From Acholeplasmataceae bacterium (GTDB lineage Bacteria; Bacillota_I; Bacilli_A; Acholeplasmatales; UBA5453), in NCBI GenBank assembly GCA_012522345.1, contig JAAYKO010000056.1, positions 1-35,003 of the forward strand: 35,003 nt of DNA, read 5' to 3'. How positions within the stretch are numbered: position 1 is the stretch's first letter; every line of letters starts with the position of its first letter. Below are positions 25,637 to 34,035 of this stretch, in pieces. Both the position numbers and the translations under genes were made by a program. Below the pieces are notes generated by a model. The model was not told the DNA's origin, searched no databases, and was given only the letters and a program-made list of their open reading frames with translations.

Positions 25637-26602
25637 TCAATCACCAAAAAAATCGCTAAATAAACCATAAATATATTCTTCAATATCAAAAGGAACCAAA
25701 TCAGTTATTTTCTCACCTAAACCGACATATTTAATTGGGAGTTGATATTTATGTTTAATTGAAAGGACAATTCCGCCTTTAGCACTGCCATCGAGTTTAG
25801 TTAAAATAACTCCAGTAACAGCGGTTGCTTCTTTAAAAACCTCTGCTTGCTTTAACCCATTTTGTCCAGTTGTCGCATCAACTACTAAAAATGTTTCTTG
25901 CGGACCATAGTCAATAACCTTTTCAATGACTCTTCGCATTTTTGCAAGTTCATTCATTAAAAACTCTTTATTATGGAGACGGCCTGCTGTATCGATTAAG
26001 ACACAATTGTGTCCCGCTTTTTTAGCAAGCATCAAACCATCATAAATCACGCTTGAGGGATCTGAACCTTGAGCTTTTTGAAAAATCTCGACACCTGCTC
26101 TTGCCGCCCAAATATCTAATTGATCAATAGCGCCAGCTCTAAAAGTGTCAGCAGCAATAAGTAAGACTTTATTGTTTTGTTCCTTTAAGATTTTTGCTAA
26201 TTTAGCAATCGAAGTTGTTTTTCCAGTTCCATTAACTCCAACGAACAAATAAACATTGATTAATTCTCGATTATAGTTAATCTCCGTTTTAACTATTTGC
26301 CCCTCTAAATATAAGTTAAACATTTCATCTACAATCACTTCTCGAAGTTCTGCTGGATCTTTAAGTTTTCTTAATTTTTGTTGGTGTTGCAATCTCTCAA
26401 TAAAGAGCAGAGTTGTCTCCACACCGATGTCTGCCATGATTAAAACCTCTTCAATTTCATCATACAAATCTTGATTAAAATCCTTACTTTCAAGCAAAAT
26501 TCTTTTCAAAGAACCAAGCGTTTCACGTGATTGATGAAGACCTAAACTATATTGAGGGTTTTTTCTTCTTTTTCGTGATTTAAATATTTTAAAAAATCCC
26601 AT
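25637..26602 (-). CDS. ftsY: SRP receptor FtsY
   Basis: A 321-aa SRP receptor GTPase with a short basic N-terminus (MGFFKIFKSRKRRKNPQYS) in place of the long acidic A domain, an N domain (about 25-110) and a G domain with GVNGTGKTTSIAKLA, AADTFRAGA, DTAGRL, TKLDGSAKGG and KYVGLGEKITDLVPFD. It recruits SRP-ribosome complexes to the membrane. GAGGTG precedes the ATG. A TATAAT box at 26627-26622 with a weak upstream hexamer probably starts the ftsY-ylxM-ffh transcript. Confidence 0.95.
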   Translation of the reverse strand: MGFFKIFKSRKRRKNPQYSLGLHQSRETLGSLKRILLESKDFNQDLYDEIEEVLIMADIGVETTLLFIERLQHQQKLRKLKDPAELREVIVDEMFNLYLEGQIVKTEINYNRELINVYLFVGVNGTGKTTSIAKLAKILKEQNNKVLLIAADTFRAGAIDQLDIWAARAGVEIFQKAQGSDPSSVIYDGLMLAKKAGHNCVLIDTAGRLHNKEFLMNELAKMRRVIEKVIDYGPQETFLVVDATTGQNGLKQAEVFKEATAVTGVILTKLDGSAKGGIVLSIKHKYQLPIKYVGLGEKITDLVPFDIEEYIYGLFSDFFGD

Positions 26603-26621
26603 TTTACACCTCTTATTTATT

Positions 26622-26649
26622 ATTATAATAGCTTTTCTACACTACTAAA
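26622..26649 (-). promoter_or_regulatory. Possible promoter of ftsY-ylxM-ffh
   Basis: TATAAT (26627-26622) lies 20 bases before the ftsY start on the minus strand. The hexamer TTTAGT, 16 bases upstream, matches the -35 consensus at only three positions. Confidence 0.35.
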
Positions 26650-26685
26650 CATTATATCATAACTGCTAGAGATTTTTTGGCGATA

Positions 26686-26722
26686 AAAATAAAAAGTCCC
26701 AAGTGATTGGAGTCACTTGGGA
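26686..26722 (-). terminator. Terminator of topA
   Basis: A perfect ten-base-pair stem TCCCAAGTGA/TCACTTGGGA with a six-base loop. On the minus strand it is followed by CTTTTTATTTTT. It lies about 115 bases after the topA stop. Confidence 0.8.
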
Positions 26723-26729
26723 AAATCAA

Positions 26730-26811
26730 GGGGGGGGATCGTATGATGTACTCATACGACTTTAAAACACATGTCTTTTTACAAGACATATACAAATGTA
26801 TATTATCATAA
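26730..26811 (+). other. G8 tract followed by a 22-codon open frame and stem-loops
   Basis: Eight G in a row (26730-26737) lie five bases before an ATG at 26743. From there a 22-codon frame (MMYSYDFKTHVFLQDIY...) runs to TAA at 26811. The first half contains a perfect stem TCGTATGA/TCATACGA (26739-26759) and the second ATGTCTT/AAGACAT (26771-26789). A third palindrome, ATATACAAATGTATAT, follows. The G tract could act as a ribosome-binding site for a tiny peptide, or the whole could be a structured 3' tail of topA mRNA on the other strand. No plus-strand promoter is convincing. Confidence 0.3.
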
Positions 26812-26837
26812 AGAATCTAAGATGTAAAGAAGAGAAA

Positions 26838-28652
26838 TTATTCTTCAATACTTCTTGTGTACGTACATTGAGGTTTTGAAGAGAATCCACTACAAGCAAT
26901 AAACTTCTCGCCTTTTTTATTTTCCCGATAGACAAGCGGTTTTCCGCACCTAGGGCACATTTCACCTACTTCGACAACCTCTTTTTTAATTGCTTGATAA
27001 GGCATTTTTTTATTTGCGTTTTCTAACAACGGCTTAAAGGTTGTAATAAAAGAATTTAAAATTTCAGTCTTCATTTCTTTGCCATCAGCGATTAAATCTA
27101 ATTGTTCTTCCATTTTAGAAGTATAGCTAGTATTGATAAATGTCGTGAAGTATTCAACTAAATTAGCAGCAGTTAGCATTCCTTGTTCAGTCGGAACAAA
27201 ATATCCCTTTTGACGTCTAACATAACCGACATCAGCAATTTTTCGCGTTGTCTCCGCATATGTTGAAGGTCTACCTATTCCCAGCTTTTCCATTTCTTGA
27301 ATTAAAGTCGCTTCCGAGTAACGTCTTCTCGGCTGAGTAAATTTCTTTTCTTGATAAACTCTTTTACTAGCCAGTTTGTCGCCAACACTATAATTAAATG
27401 TTACTGCTTCATCTTTAGTATCGTTTACGTAAAGAATACGGTAGCCTAAGAAAATCTGTTTAGTAAAAGTTGCCAAGAAATTGTGACCGCCTGAACTTAA
27501 TGTTACAGTTTTTAATTCATCGATTCCTGGTTTCATCAAAGAGCCAACTGCTCGATTATAGATCATTTGATAAAGTAGAAATTCTCGATTGTTTAAAAAT
27601 GGCTTAACTTTTTCTGGTGTATAATTAAGATCTGTTGGTCTAATCGCTTCATGCGCTTCTTGAGAGCTTTTAGTTGCTTTAGGCACACGGTATCTGCCAA
27701 AATACTCAGACCCATAGTTTGTTTTAATATAGGCAGTTGCTGCCCTGACAAACTCTTGCGATAGTCTTGTGGAATCAGTTCTCATATATGTTATTAAGCC
27801 AACTAATTGATTATCTATTTTAACCCCTTCATAAAGTTTTTGAGCGGTTCTCATCACCGTTGAAGCATTCATTTTCAATCTAACAATACCATCTTGTTGT
27901 AATCTTGAGGTTGTATAAGGGTAAGCTGGATGAAGATTTTGATTTTTAATTTGAATATTTGTTACTTCAAAATCCTTTCCTGCCTCTTTACAGACTCGCT
28001 CTGCAAGGCTTTTATCTTTTTGTTTTGGCGAGTTTTTTTCATAATCTGCTTTAAATTCGGCAAACTCTGCAAATACTAAATAATAAGCTTCTTTAACAAA
28101 ATTTAAAATTTCATTTTCGCGCTCGTAAATCATTTTAAGAGCAACACTTTGAACTCGTCCCGCACTAGTGGAGTGAAGTTTTCTTTGGACAAGTTTTGAC
28201 AAATCAAAACCGATAATCCGGTCCAGGATTCTTCTTGTTTCCTGACTAGAGACTAAATTCATATCGATTGGTTTCGGATTAGCTAAAGCTTTGTTAATCG
28301 CATTTTTTGTCACTTCAAAAAATCTGATTCTAATCTTTTCATTAACATCTAAATTTAAAAGTGTTGCGATATGCCAAGCGATTGCTTCTCCTTCTCTATC
28401 TGGGTCGGTAGCAATTAAAACTTTTTTGTTTTGAGCTTGTTTTTGAATTTGTTTAACAGTTTTGTATTTAGTCGGGATTATGATGTAGTTTGGTTTGAAA
28501 TCTTTTTCAATATTGACCCCGTAACCACCCTTGCCACTTGTCGCAAGATCTCTGATGTGACCAACTGAGGCAACTACCTCATAATCTTTTGGGATTAGGT
28601 TTTTAATTGTATTGGCTTTAGTTGGCGATTCAACTATTATTAATGTTTTCAT
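26838..28652 (-). CDS. topA: DNA topoisomerase I (short, one zinc finger)
   Basis: A type IA topoisomerase of 604 aa that relaxes negative supercoils. It has the Toprim domain with LIIVESPTKA, SVGHIRDL and TDPDREGEAIAWH, the SAGRVQSVALKMI segment, the catalytic Tyr in GLITYMRTDSTRLS and SSQEAHEAIRPT. The C-terminus carries only one Cys4 zinc ribbon (CPRCGKPLVYRENKKGEKF.AC......C), where Bacillus TopA (about 690 aa) has more. The real start is the ATG at 28652, matching MKTLIIVESPTKA; a GTG three codons earlier is less likely. GGAAG lies upstream. It has a consensus promoter and its own terminator, so it is a single-gene unit. Confidence 0.95.
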   Translation of the reverse strand: MKTLIIVESPTKANTIKNLIPKDYEVVASVGHIRDLATSGKGGYGVNIEKDFKPNYIIIPTKYKTVKQIQKQAQNKKVLIATDPDREGEAIAWHIATLLNLDVNEKIRIRFFEVTKNAINKALANPKPIDMNLVSSQETRRILDRIIGFDLSKLVQRKLHSTSAGRVQSVALKMIYERENEILNFVKEAYYLVFAEFAEFKADYEKNSPKQKDKSLAERVCKEAGKDFEVTNIQIKNQNLHPAYPYTTSRLQQDGIVRLKMNASTVMRTAQKLYEGVKIDNQLVGLITYMRTDSTRLSQEFVRAATAYIKTNYGSEYFGRYRVPKATKSSQEAHEAIRPTDLNYTPEKVKPFLNNREFLLYQMIYNRAVGSLMKPGIDELKTVTLSSGGHNFLATFTKQIFLGYRILYVNDTKDEAVTFNYSVGDKLASKRVYQEKKFTQPRRRYSEATLIQEMEKLGIGRPSTYAETTRKIADVGYVRRQKGYFVPTEQGMLTAANLVEYFTTFINTSYTSKMEEQLDLIADGKEMKTEILNSFITTFKPLLENANKKMPYQAIKKEVVEVGEMCPRCGKPLVYRENKKGEKFIACSGFSSKPQCTYTRSIEE

Positions 28653-28675
28653 TATTTGCACTTCCTCTAATAAGC

Positions 28676-28704
28676 ATTATATTAAGTGTTATTTTTGATG
28701 TCAA
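28676..28704 (-). promoter_or_regulatory. Consensus sigma-A promoter of topA
   Basis: TTGACA (28704-28699) and TATAAT (28681-28676) are both perfect and 17 bases apart on the minus strand. The start would be near 28669, giving a leader of under 20 bases. It is the best match to the housekeeping consensus in the window. Confidence 0.88.
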
Positions 28705-28762
28705 GTAGAAAGTTTTTATATATATTCATAATAATATATATCATTTTAAAAAAGCTTTTACT

Positions 28763-28808
28763 TTAAAAAAACTGCTGAAAAGTTTTTCTAACTTTAAATA
28801 GCAGTTTT
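28763..28808 (-). terminator. Terminator of the ftsK-lepB-rbgA-rnhB operon
   Basis: On the minus strand AAAACTGCT, inside the last codons of rnhB, pairs with AGCAGTTTT after the stop, with an inner AAAGTT/AACTTT pairing, and runs into TTTTTTT. The 5' arm lies within the coding sequence. Confidence 0.6.
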
Positions 28809-29417
28809 CTCGATAACTTGTTTAACCGGTTTAAATGTCTGGCGGTGAATAGGTGTTACTCCATATTTTTTTAAAGCCTTAAGGTGAGTTTTCGTTGGAT
28901 ACCCTTTATGGGTTTTAAATCCATACTCAGGGTAAAATTTGTCAATTAAACTCATATATGAGTCTCTTGTCTCTTTAGCAACTATTGAGGCTGCTGCAAT
29001 TGAAATTGAACGGCTATCACCTTTAACTAAACTTTCAAAAGGAATTTTTGTAAGTCCTGTCAAATCAACAAAATCAGCTAAAATAAAGTCAGGTTTTAAT
29101 TTTAACTGTTCTATTGCACAACCCATCGCTTTTTTGGTCGCTCTTAAAATATTTATTTGATCGATCTCTTGCGGAGAAACAAAGCAGATTCCAACCGCTA
29201 AAGCATTATCATTAATTATTTTTAACATTTTTTGCCGTTTTTTTGCCGACAATGTTTTAGAATCATTTAATCCTTTCGCTTTAAAATCGGGTTTTAAAAT
29301 AACGGCTGCTGCCACAACTGGACCTGCAATTGGACCTCTTCCAGCTTCATCAATTCCACAAATAGCTTTAAAGCCTAAACTATAAAGCTTTTTCTCAAAT
29401 TCATTCGACGCTGTCAA
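28794..29417 (-). CDS. rnhB: Ribonuclease HII
   Basis: A 207-aa enzyme that cuts RNA in RNA-DNA hybrids and removes misincorporated ribonucleotides. ICGIDEAGRGPIAGPVVAAAVIL carries the first catalytic Asp-Glu, with LNDSKTLSAKKR, an Asp in ILADFVDLTGL, and ASIVAKETRDSYM. The start is a TTG at 29417: GGGGAGG lies six bases upstream and no in-frame ATG lies near the family's expected start. It overlaps rbgA by 17 bases, the order seen in Bacillus. Confidence 0.94.
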   Translation of the reverse strand: MTASNEFEKKLYSLGFKAICGIDEAGRGPIAGPVVAAAVILKPDFKAKGLNDSKTLSAKKRQKMLKIINDNALAVGICFVSPQEIDQINILRATKKAMGCAIEQLKLKPDFILADFVDLTGLTKIPFESLVKGDSRSISIAAASIVAKETRDSYMSLIDKFYPEYGFKTHKGYPTKTHLKALKKYGVTPIHRQTFKPVKQVIEKTAI

Positions 29418-30231
29418 AACAAACCTCCCCCAACTTTCCTGTTTTAATATCTGCTAAGAAAATCGTATATGCTTGTCTTAAATCTAATTGTTCTTCTTCT
29501 CGCAAAAATCCTCGTTTCTTTGCTAATTCAGTAAAAAAAGCTTCAAATGACTCTGTTTCTATTTGATAATGTTTTTCAATTCTAGTTGGATAGTTGGTAA
29601 TAAAAAAATTATAAGCATAATTGCTAAGTTTTTCTTTCTGAATTAATTCTTCTTTAATCGCTCCTGATAATGCTAGATGATAACCAACCTTTTCCGATTC
29701 AAATTTAGGCCATAAAACTCCTGGCGTATCGAGTAAAAAGATTTGTTGCTCAACATTTATCCAATTTAGTCTTCTCGTATGTCCTGGGATTTTATTAGTC
29801 GAAGCAATTTTTTTTCCTGCAAGAGCATTAATTAAAGTTGATTTACCAACATTTGGAATTCCTAAAACAAGCGCTTTAATCGTAACCCGATGATAGCCAC
29901 GTTCTTTTTGTTTAGCAATATATGATTTTAAGATTTCTTCTGTTTTAGGTTTAATTTGTTTAATGTTAGTTTTTTTTAGCGAATCAATAATTAAATAATT
30001 TGTTTGATTTCCGCTTTTAATTATCTCAGTTAATTTAGTTAAATCGACAAGACTCGCTTTGTTATACAAAAACAAAACCGGTTTCGCTTTAACTAGATCA
30101 GCAAAATCCGGATTCAATGAGCTTTTAGGTGCTCGGGCATCTAAAACGAAATAAACAATATCAACTTGATTGATAATCGCTTTAATCTCTCTTTTTGCTT
30201 TAGCCATATGGCCTGGATACCATTGAATCAT
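29401..30231 (-). CDS. rbgA: Ribosome biogenesis GTPase A
   Basis: A 276-aa circularly permuted GTPase needed for late assembly of the 50S subunit. The motif order is G4 NKASLVD (about 57), G1 GIPNVGKSTLINAL (about 128), switch GHTRRLNWI and G3 DTPGVLWP, followed by a C-terminal helical RNA-binding domain. The opening MIQWYPGHMAKAKREI is diagnostic of YlqF/RbgA. Its ATG overlaps the lepB stop by four bases. Confidence 0.96.
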   Translation of the reverse strand: MIQWYPGHMAKAKREIKAIINQVDIVYFVLDARAPKSSLNPDFADLVKAKPVLFLYNKASLVDLTKLTEIIKSGNQTNYLIIDSLKKTNIKQIKPKTEEILKSYIAKQKERGYHRVTIKALVLGIPNVGKSTLINALAGKKIASTNKIPGHTRRLNWINVEQQIFLLDTPGVLWPKFESEKVGYHLALSGAIKEELIQKEKLSNYAYNFFITNYPTRIEKHYQIETESFEAFFTELAKKRGFLREEEQLDLRQAYTIFLADIKTGKLGEVCFDSVE

Positions 30232-31085
30232 TTAACAAAACCAAACTTTCTTGAAAATCTAAAATTAACAATACCTAAAATGTGTTTTTCTTCGACCAAG
30301 CCAAAACTCCTTGAATCTTTTGAAGCGTCTGAATTATCCCCCAATAATAAATACTTACCGTGCGGAATTACTCCATCAACCTCAGCAATCAGATGTTTAA
30401 CTATTTTTTGATAGTTAATATTTTTAATAACTTGCACAAACTGATCATTGATATACAATTCAAGATTAGTCCCCTTTTCCACATAGGCTATTGTGTCTCC
30501 CGGTAAAGCTTGGATTCTTTTAACATAGTATTTTTCAGTACTACTCGATTCATAATAGTCAAAGGTTTCTGAATTAATATCTGGATAAAAGGTCGCATCC
30601 ATTACAACAATCTTATCTCGTTTAAAGGTTGAATGAATTTGAAAAACAAATACTGTATCACCATCTTCAAGTGTTGGTTCCATTGAAGAACCGACGATTG
30701 TAGCTGTTTTAAATAAAAATACTTGGGCAAATAAAATTATTAAGACCGTTAAGAAAATAAACTGAACAATATCATAGGCTTTATAAAACTTTAAATAGTG
30801 GTTGGGTTTAACCTTTGCTAAAAGATGATATGCGAGAATCGCTAAATTAATAAAAGTTACACTAATTAAAGTAATAACTAAAAAATTGCGCATTTTAGCG
30901 CTTGAGAATCTACCTCCACCAATAAAAATTGCGACACTTGTTAAAATTAATAAAACAATAAAGATCGCGAACGCTATTTTTAATTTAAAAATTACTTTTT
31001 TTTGAAATATTTGGTAAACCTCTTCTTGATTTTCAGAACTTATTTGCTTGGAATCTCGAAGTCTTTCTGCCTCTTTAAAATTCAT
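30228..31085 (-). CDS. lepB: Signal peptidase I with three N-terminal membrane helices
   Basis: A membrane serine protease that removes signal peptides. The catalytic Ser is in VGSSMEPTLEDGD, the Lys in YYVKRIQALPGD, and the last family box is GDNSDASKDSRSFG. Three hydrophobic helices precede the catalytic domain (starting FKLKIAFAIFIVLLIL, FLVITLISVTFINLAIL and YDIVQFIFLTVLIILFA) where most Bacillota enzymes have one. I choose the ATG at 31085 (285 aa) since GGAG lies eleven bases upstream and the ATG sits within the ftsK stop region; an ATG seven codons earlier, deeper in ftsK, is possible. It would process the exported lipid-free proteins of this cell, such as the pullulanase-like protein. 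Confidence 0.9.
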   Translation of the reverse strand: MNFKEAERLRDSKQISSENQEEVYQIFQKKVIFKLKIAFAIFIVLLILTSVAIFIGGGRFSSAKMRNFLVITLISVTFINLAILAYHLLAKVKPNHYLKFYKAYDIVQFIFLTVLIILFAQVFLFKTATIVGSSMEPTLEDGDTVFVFQIHSTFKRDKIVVMDATFYPDINSETFDYYESSSTEKYYVKRIQALPGDTIAYVEKGTNLELYINDQFVQVIKNINYQKIVKHLIAEVDGVIPHGKYLLLGDNSDASKDSRSFGLVEEKHILGIVNFRFSRKFGFVK

Positions 31086-33168
31086 CTTCGAGCTGCTCCA
31101 ATTCATCTTTTGTAATTAGAACTTGACGCGCTTTTGTCCCTTCACTTGCTGAAACAACACCTTGTTGTTCTAAAATTTCCATTATCCTTTGGGCACGGTT
31201 AAAACCGATTCCAAATTGTTTTTGAATCGCATTGATAGATGCTGTCTGTTCTAAAACAATATAATGCATCACCGGAACTAATAATTCATCTGTCTCTAAA
31301 GATTCTTTTTTAATGAAAAAGCTTTGCAAGTCTTCAAGATCCATTAAATAGTTAGGGCTTAATTGGTCTTTAATGAAATCAGTTACTCTTTCAATTTCAT
31401 TTTCTTGGATATAGCAGCCTTGAAGTCTAATTGGCCGATCTGTTGTCTTTAACAACATATCGCCTCTACCTAATAATAGTTCCGCACCAGCACCATCTAA
31501 AATTGTAGTTGAATCTGTAAATGAAGCGACGCGAAAAGCGATTCTTGTTGGAATATTAGCTTTAATTGTCCCTTTGACAACATCTGTCGTTGGTCTTTGA
31601 GTGGCAACAAGTAAATGAATTCCTGAAGCGCGTGCTTTTTGGGTAATTCTTTGAATTGATTCTTCAACATCAGAGGCACTAACTGTCATTAAATCAGCAA
31701 GCTCATCGATTACGATAATAATGTGTGGCATTTTCTCTAATTCTGGATTTGAAATCGCCTTTTCATTATAAGAATCTATATCTTTTGCTCTTGAATCAGA
31801 AAGTCTAATAAAACGTCTTTCCATTTCTTCTACTGCCCAACTAAGAGCCATTGAAGCTACTTTAGCATCTGTAATAACTGGTGTTGCTAGATGAGGGATA
31901 TCATTATAAATTGAAAGTTCAACCATTTTAGGGTCAATTAAAATAAACTTTAAATCATCGGGATGATTTTTCATTAAAAGACTCATAATGATTGTGTTGA
32001 TACAAACCGATTTACCACTATTAGTCGCCCCAGCAATCAAACCATGAGGCATCTTTTTAATATCAGCGAAAATATTATCGCCGTCAATATCAACACCGAG
32101 CGCAATCATTAAAGGATTTTCTTGATTGTCGATGAATTTTGGATCACTAACAACACTACCAAAGGCGACCGTTTCTGGAACTGCGTTTGGCAACTCTAAA
32201 CCAACGTATGGTTTGCCAGGAATTGGTGCTTCAATTCTAATTGAAGTTGCTGCCAGATTCATCATCAAATTATCTTTAATATTAGAAACCGTCCTTACAT
32301 TCACTCCCGGTTCAAGTTCAATTTCATGGCGAGTAACTGTCGGTCCTTTAATAATATTTTTAACTTTACCTGGAACGTTAAACTGAGCCAAAGTTTCATT
32401 GACTGCCTGCTCTTGGAGTAAAACCCACTCTGGTCGTGAGTCTTGGTCACGCTCAACTTTTGAAAACATTTCTAACGTTGGAAAACGATAAGGTCTTCGC
32501 TGTTGTCTGTGAACTGGTTTTGGCCGCAATGTTTCTTCGACAGAAGGGCTTTGATAAGTTTTTTTAGTAAACTCTGGTTGATATGTTTCAGGTTCAATAG
32601 TTGGCTTTTCAAAAGGCTTTAATTCTTCCTGTTTTTCAGGAGAAACAAATGGTTTTTCTTCTGGTTTAATTACTTGTTCCACATCTGGTTCAACTATTTC
32701 AACTTTTTTCGGCGGAACAAATCTTTCTTCTTCAAAATCAAAGACCTCTGAAAAAGTCGGTTTTGTTTTTTTGCCCGTATAAGGAACATGGATTTCATTT
32801 TTCTTTTTTCTCGGGTCAACATATTTTCTGCTATAGTCAATAACTACTTCATCGCCAAACATCTTTTTCCTTGTCTCAGCGCTTACCAAAGTTGACTTAA
32901 ACTCTCGATAAGTTGAACGATCTTCTAAAGGATTTTCGCGAATAAAATCAAATTGTTTAGCTTTATCACCTGTATCACGATTAATATAAGGCGCAACTGT
33001 AACATCTTTAACCGTTAAACCAAAAATCGGAGAAACAAACTCTGATGGTTTATATTTTGGTTTTAGTTTTGATTTAAGTCCTTCAATTTTAATAAACTGA
33101 TGAATTTTAAATTCTTCAGTCACTGTTTTATCAATCGGTTCAAACCGTTTTCGATTAAATAAGCTCAA
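31075..33168 (-). CDS. ftsK: FtsK/SpoIIIE-family DNA translocase lacking a membrane domain
   Basis: A 697-aa DNA pump for moving chromosome ends at division. The motor is complete: the alpha domain near 250-340, Walker A IAGATNSGKSVCIN (380-390), Walker B HIIIVIDELADLM (482-494), and a gamma winged helix at the C-terminus (FGIGFNRAQRIMEILEQQGVV) for KOPS-like reading. The N-terminal 230 residues hold no transmembrane helix; they carry two SPxxG-like patches and a Glu/Pro/Lys-rich linker (150-225). This is a soluble form like SftA. The start is TTG at 33168, with GGAGG seven bases upstream; it overlaps the stop of the upstream membrane protein gene by four bases. Confidence 0.93.
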   Translation of the reverse strand: MSLFNRKRFEPIDKTVTEEFKIHQFIKIEGLKSKLKPKYKPSEFVSPIFGLTVKDVTVAPYINRDTGDKAKQFDFIRENPLEDRSTYREFKSTLVSAETRKKMFGDEVVIDYSRKYVDPRKKKNEIHVPYTGKKTKPTFSEVFDFEEERFVPPKKVEIVEPDVEQVIKPEEKPFVSPEKQEELKPFEKPTIEPETYQPEFTKKTYQSPSVEETLRPKPVHRQQRRPYRFPTLEMFSKVERDQDSRPEWVLLQEQAVNETLAQFNVPGKVKNIIKGPTVTRHEIELEPGVNVRTVSNIKDNLMMNLAATSIRIEAPIPGKPYVGLELPNAVPETVAFGSVVSDPKFIDNQENPLMIALGVDIDGDNIFADIKKMPHGLIAGATNSGKSVCINTIIMSLLMKNHPDDLKFILIDPKMVELSIYNDIPHLATPVITDAKVASMALSWAVEEMERRFIRLSDSRAKDIDSYNEKAISNPELEKMPHIIIVIDELADLMTVSASDVEESIQRITQKARASGIHLLVATQRPTTDVVKGTIKANIPTRIAFRVASFTDSTTILDGAGAELLLGRGDMLLKTTDRPIRLQGCYIQENEIERVTDFIKDQLSPNYLMDLEDLQSFFIKKESLETDELLVPVMHYIVLEQTASINAIQKQFGIGFNRAQRIMEILEQQGVVSASEGTKARQVLITKDELEQLEDEF

Positions 33169-33923
33169 AGTTCTTCCTCCTTAATAATCGCTTCATACAA
33201 CTCATCGATATTAACATCCAGTTCTTCTGGTTTTTTAAATACACTTTTTGAATAAATTTTATATGTTTCTTCACCAACAATAGCAATACTAGCTAAACAG
33301 ATTCTCACTATTATAATATCATACAGCTTATCAACAGTAAGTCTTTTAACCCAATAAGCAGGATTTAAGACATTTAAAACTCCAAAAACCGTTTTACTAA
33401 TCTTTTTGGCTCCGACTTTTTTACTCGCTTCAACAATTTTTGTCTCTTCAATTTTCGTTTTAACATCGTAAATCGATTTAATTTGAGCGATTGTTCTCCG
33501 CTTTAAGGGAGCAATAATTTTAGCACTTAAAAACTCGTTTATTCGTTGCGAAATATAATTGGTTAACTCTAATGATTCTTCGACAGATAACTCTAAAAGC
33601 GGATATTTGCTCGTTGGATAATATTTTTTGGCAATATCTTCAGAAAGTTCACTAATAATTTGTTTTAAGTAAGTTGCAAGACCAATTGATTTTCTTAGCT
33701 CTTTGTTTTTAAATTGGTTTTGGGCATCTTTAATTAATAATTCAATTTCTAGTTCATCTACTTCGATTGGTTTTCTGCGGTATTTTCTTTTCTTTTTCAA
33801 AGATAAAATAACACTATATAAATAAACTAATAACAAAAATAGAAATCCAAATAAAATTCCTGTTAAAAAAACAAAAAGATATTTCCAATCTAAGACAACT
33901 CTAACGTCTAAGAAATAAATCAC
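33165..33923 (-). CDS. Membrane protein coupled to ftsK, unknown family
   Basis: A 252-aa protein with one long N-terminal membrane helix (about 15-42), a basic patch KKKRKYRRKP, and a cytoplasmic helical region of about 170 residues. That region includes coiled-coil-like ELEIELLIKDAQNQFKNKELRKS, a segment LNVLNPAYWVKRL, a moderately hydrophobic helix (IIIVRICLASIAIVG) and an acidic tail. I do not recognise the family. The start is a GTG at 33923, with GGGG about nine bases upstream. Its stop overlaps the ftsK start (TTGA), so the two are made together. It may supply the membrane anchor the soluble FtsK lacks; this is inference from position and topology. Confidence 0.8.
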   Translation of the reverse strand: MIYFLDVRVVLDWKYLFVFLTGILFGFLFLLLVYLYSVILSLKKKRKYRRKPIEVDELEIELLIKDAQNQFKNKELRKSIGLATYLKQIISELSEDIAKKYYPTSKYPLLELSVEESLELTNYISQRINEFLSAKIIAPLKRRTIAQIKSIYDVKTKIEETKIVEASKKVGAKKISKTVFGVLNVLNPAYWVKRLTVDKLYDIIIVRICLASIAIVGEETYKIYSKSVFKKPEELDVNIDELYEAIIKEEEL

Positions 33924-33944
33924 TGTTTCACGCCCCTTAAAATA

Positions 33945-33953
33945 ATTATAACA
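33945..33953 (-). promoter_or_regulatory. Extended -10 promoter of the ftsK operon
   Basis: TGTTATAAT on the minus strand, about 22 bases before the GTG start. No convincing -35 is present. It is the third use of the same extended -10 string in the window. Confidence 0.5.
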
Positions 33954-34006
33954 AACAAAAGCTTAAATATAAAGTTATTATCTTTTTGTGAGATTTCCCT
34001 TTTTCA

Positions 34007-34035
34007 TTGAAAAAAATAGTTCGTTATGGGATAAT
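34007..34035 (+). promoter_or_regulatory. Promoter of the Cof-type phosphatase gene
   Basis: TTGAAA (34007-34012) and GATAAT (34030-34035), 17 bases apart on the plus strand, precede the ribosome-binding site GGTGAT by eight bases. The hexamer shows that an in-frame TTG at 34007 is a -35 element, not a start codon. Confidence 0.7.

Noticed and set aside
26603-26837. SRP RNA (ffs) gene near ftsY/ffh
   Set aside because: The stems and G8 tract do not show the conserved SRP Alu or helix 8 motif (GGAA tetraloop with the symmetric loop).
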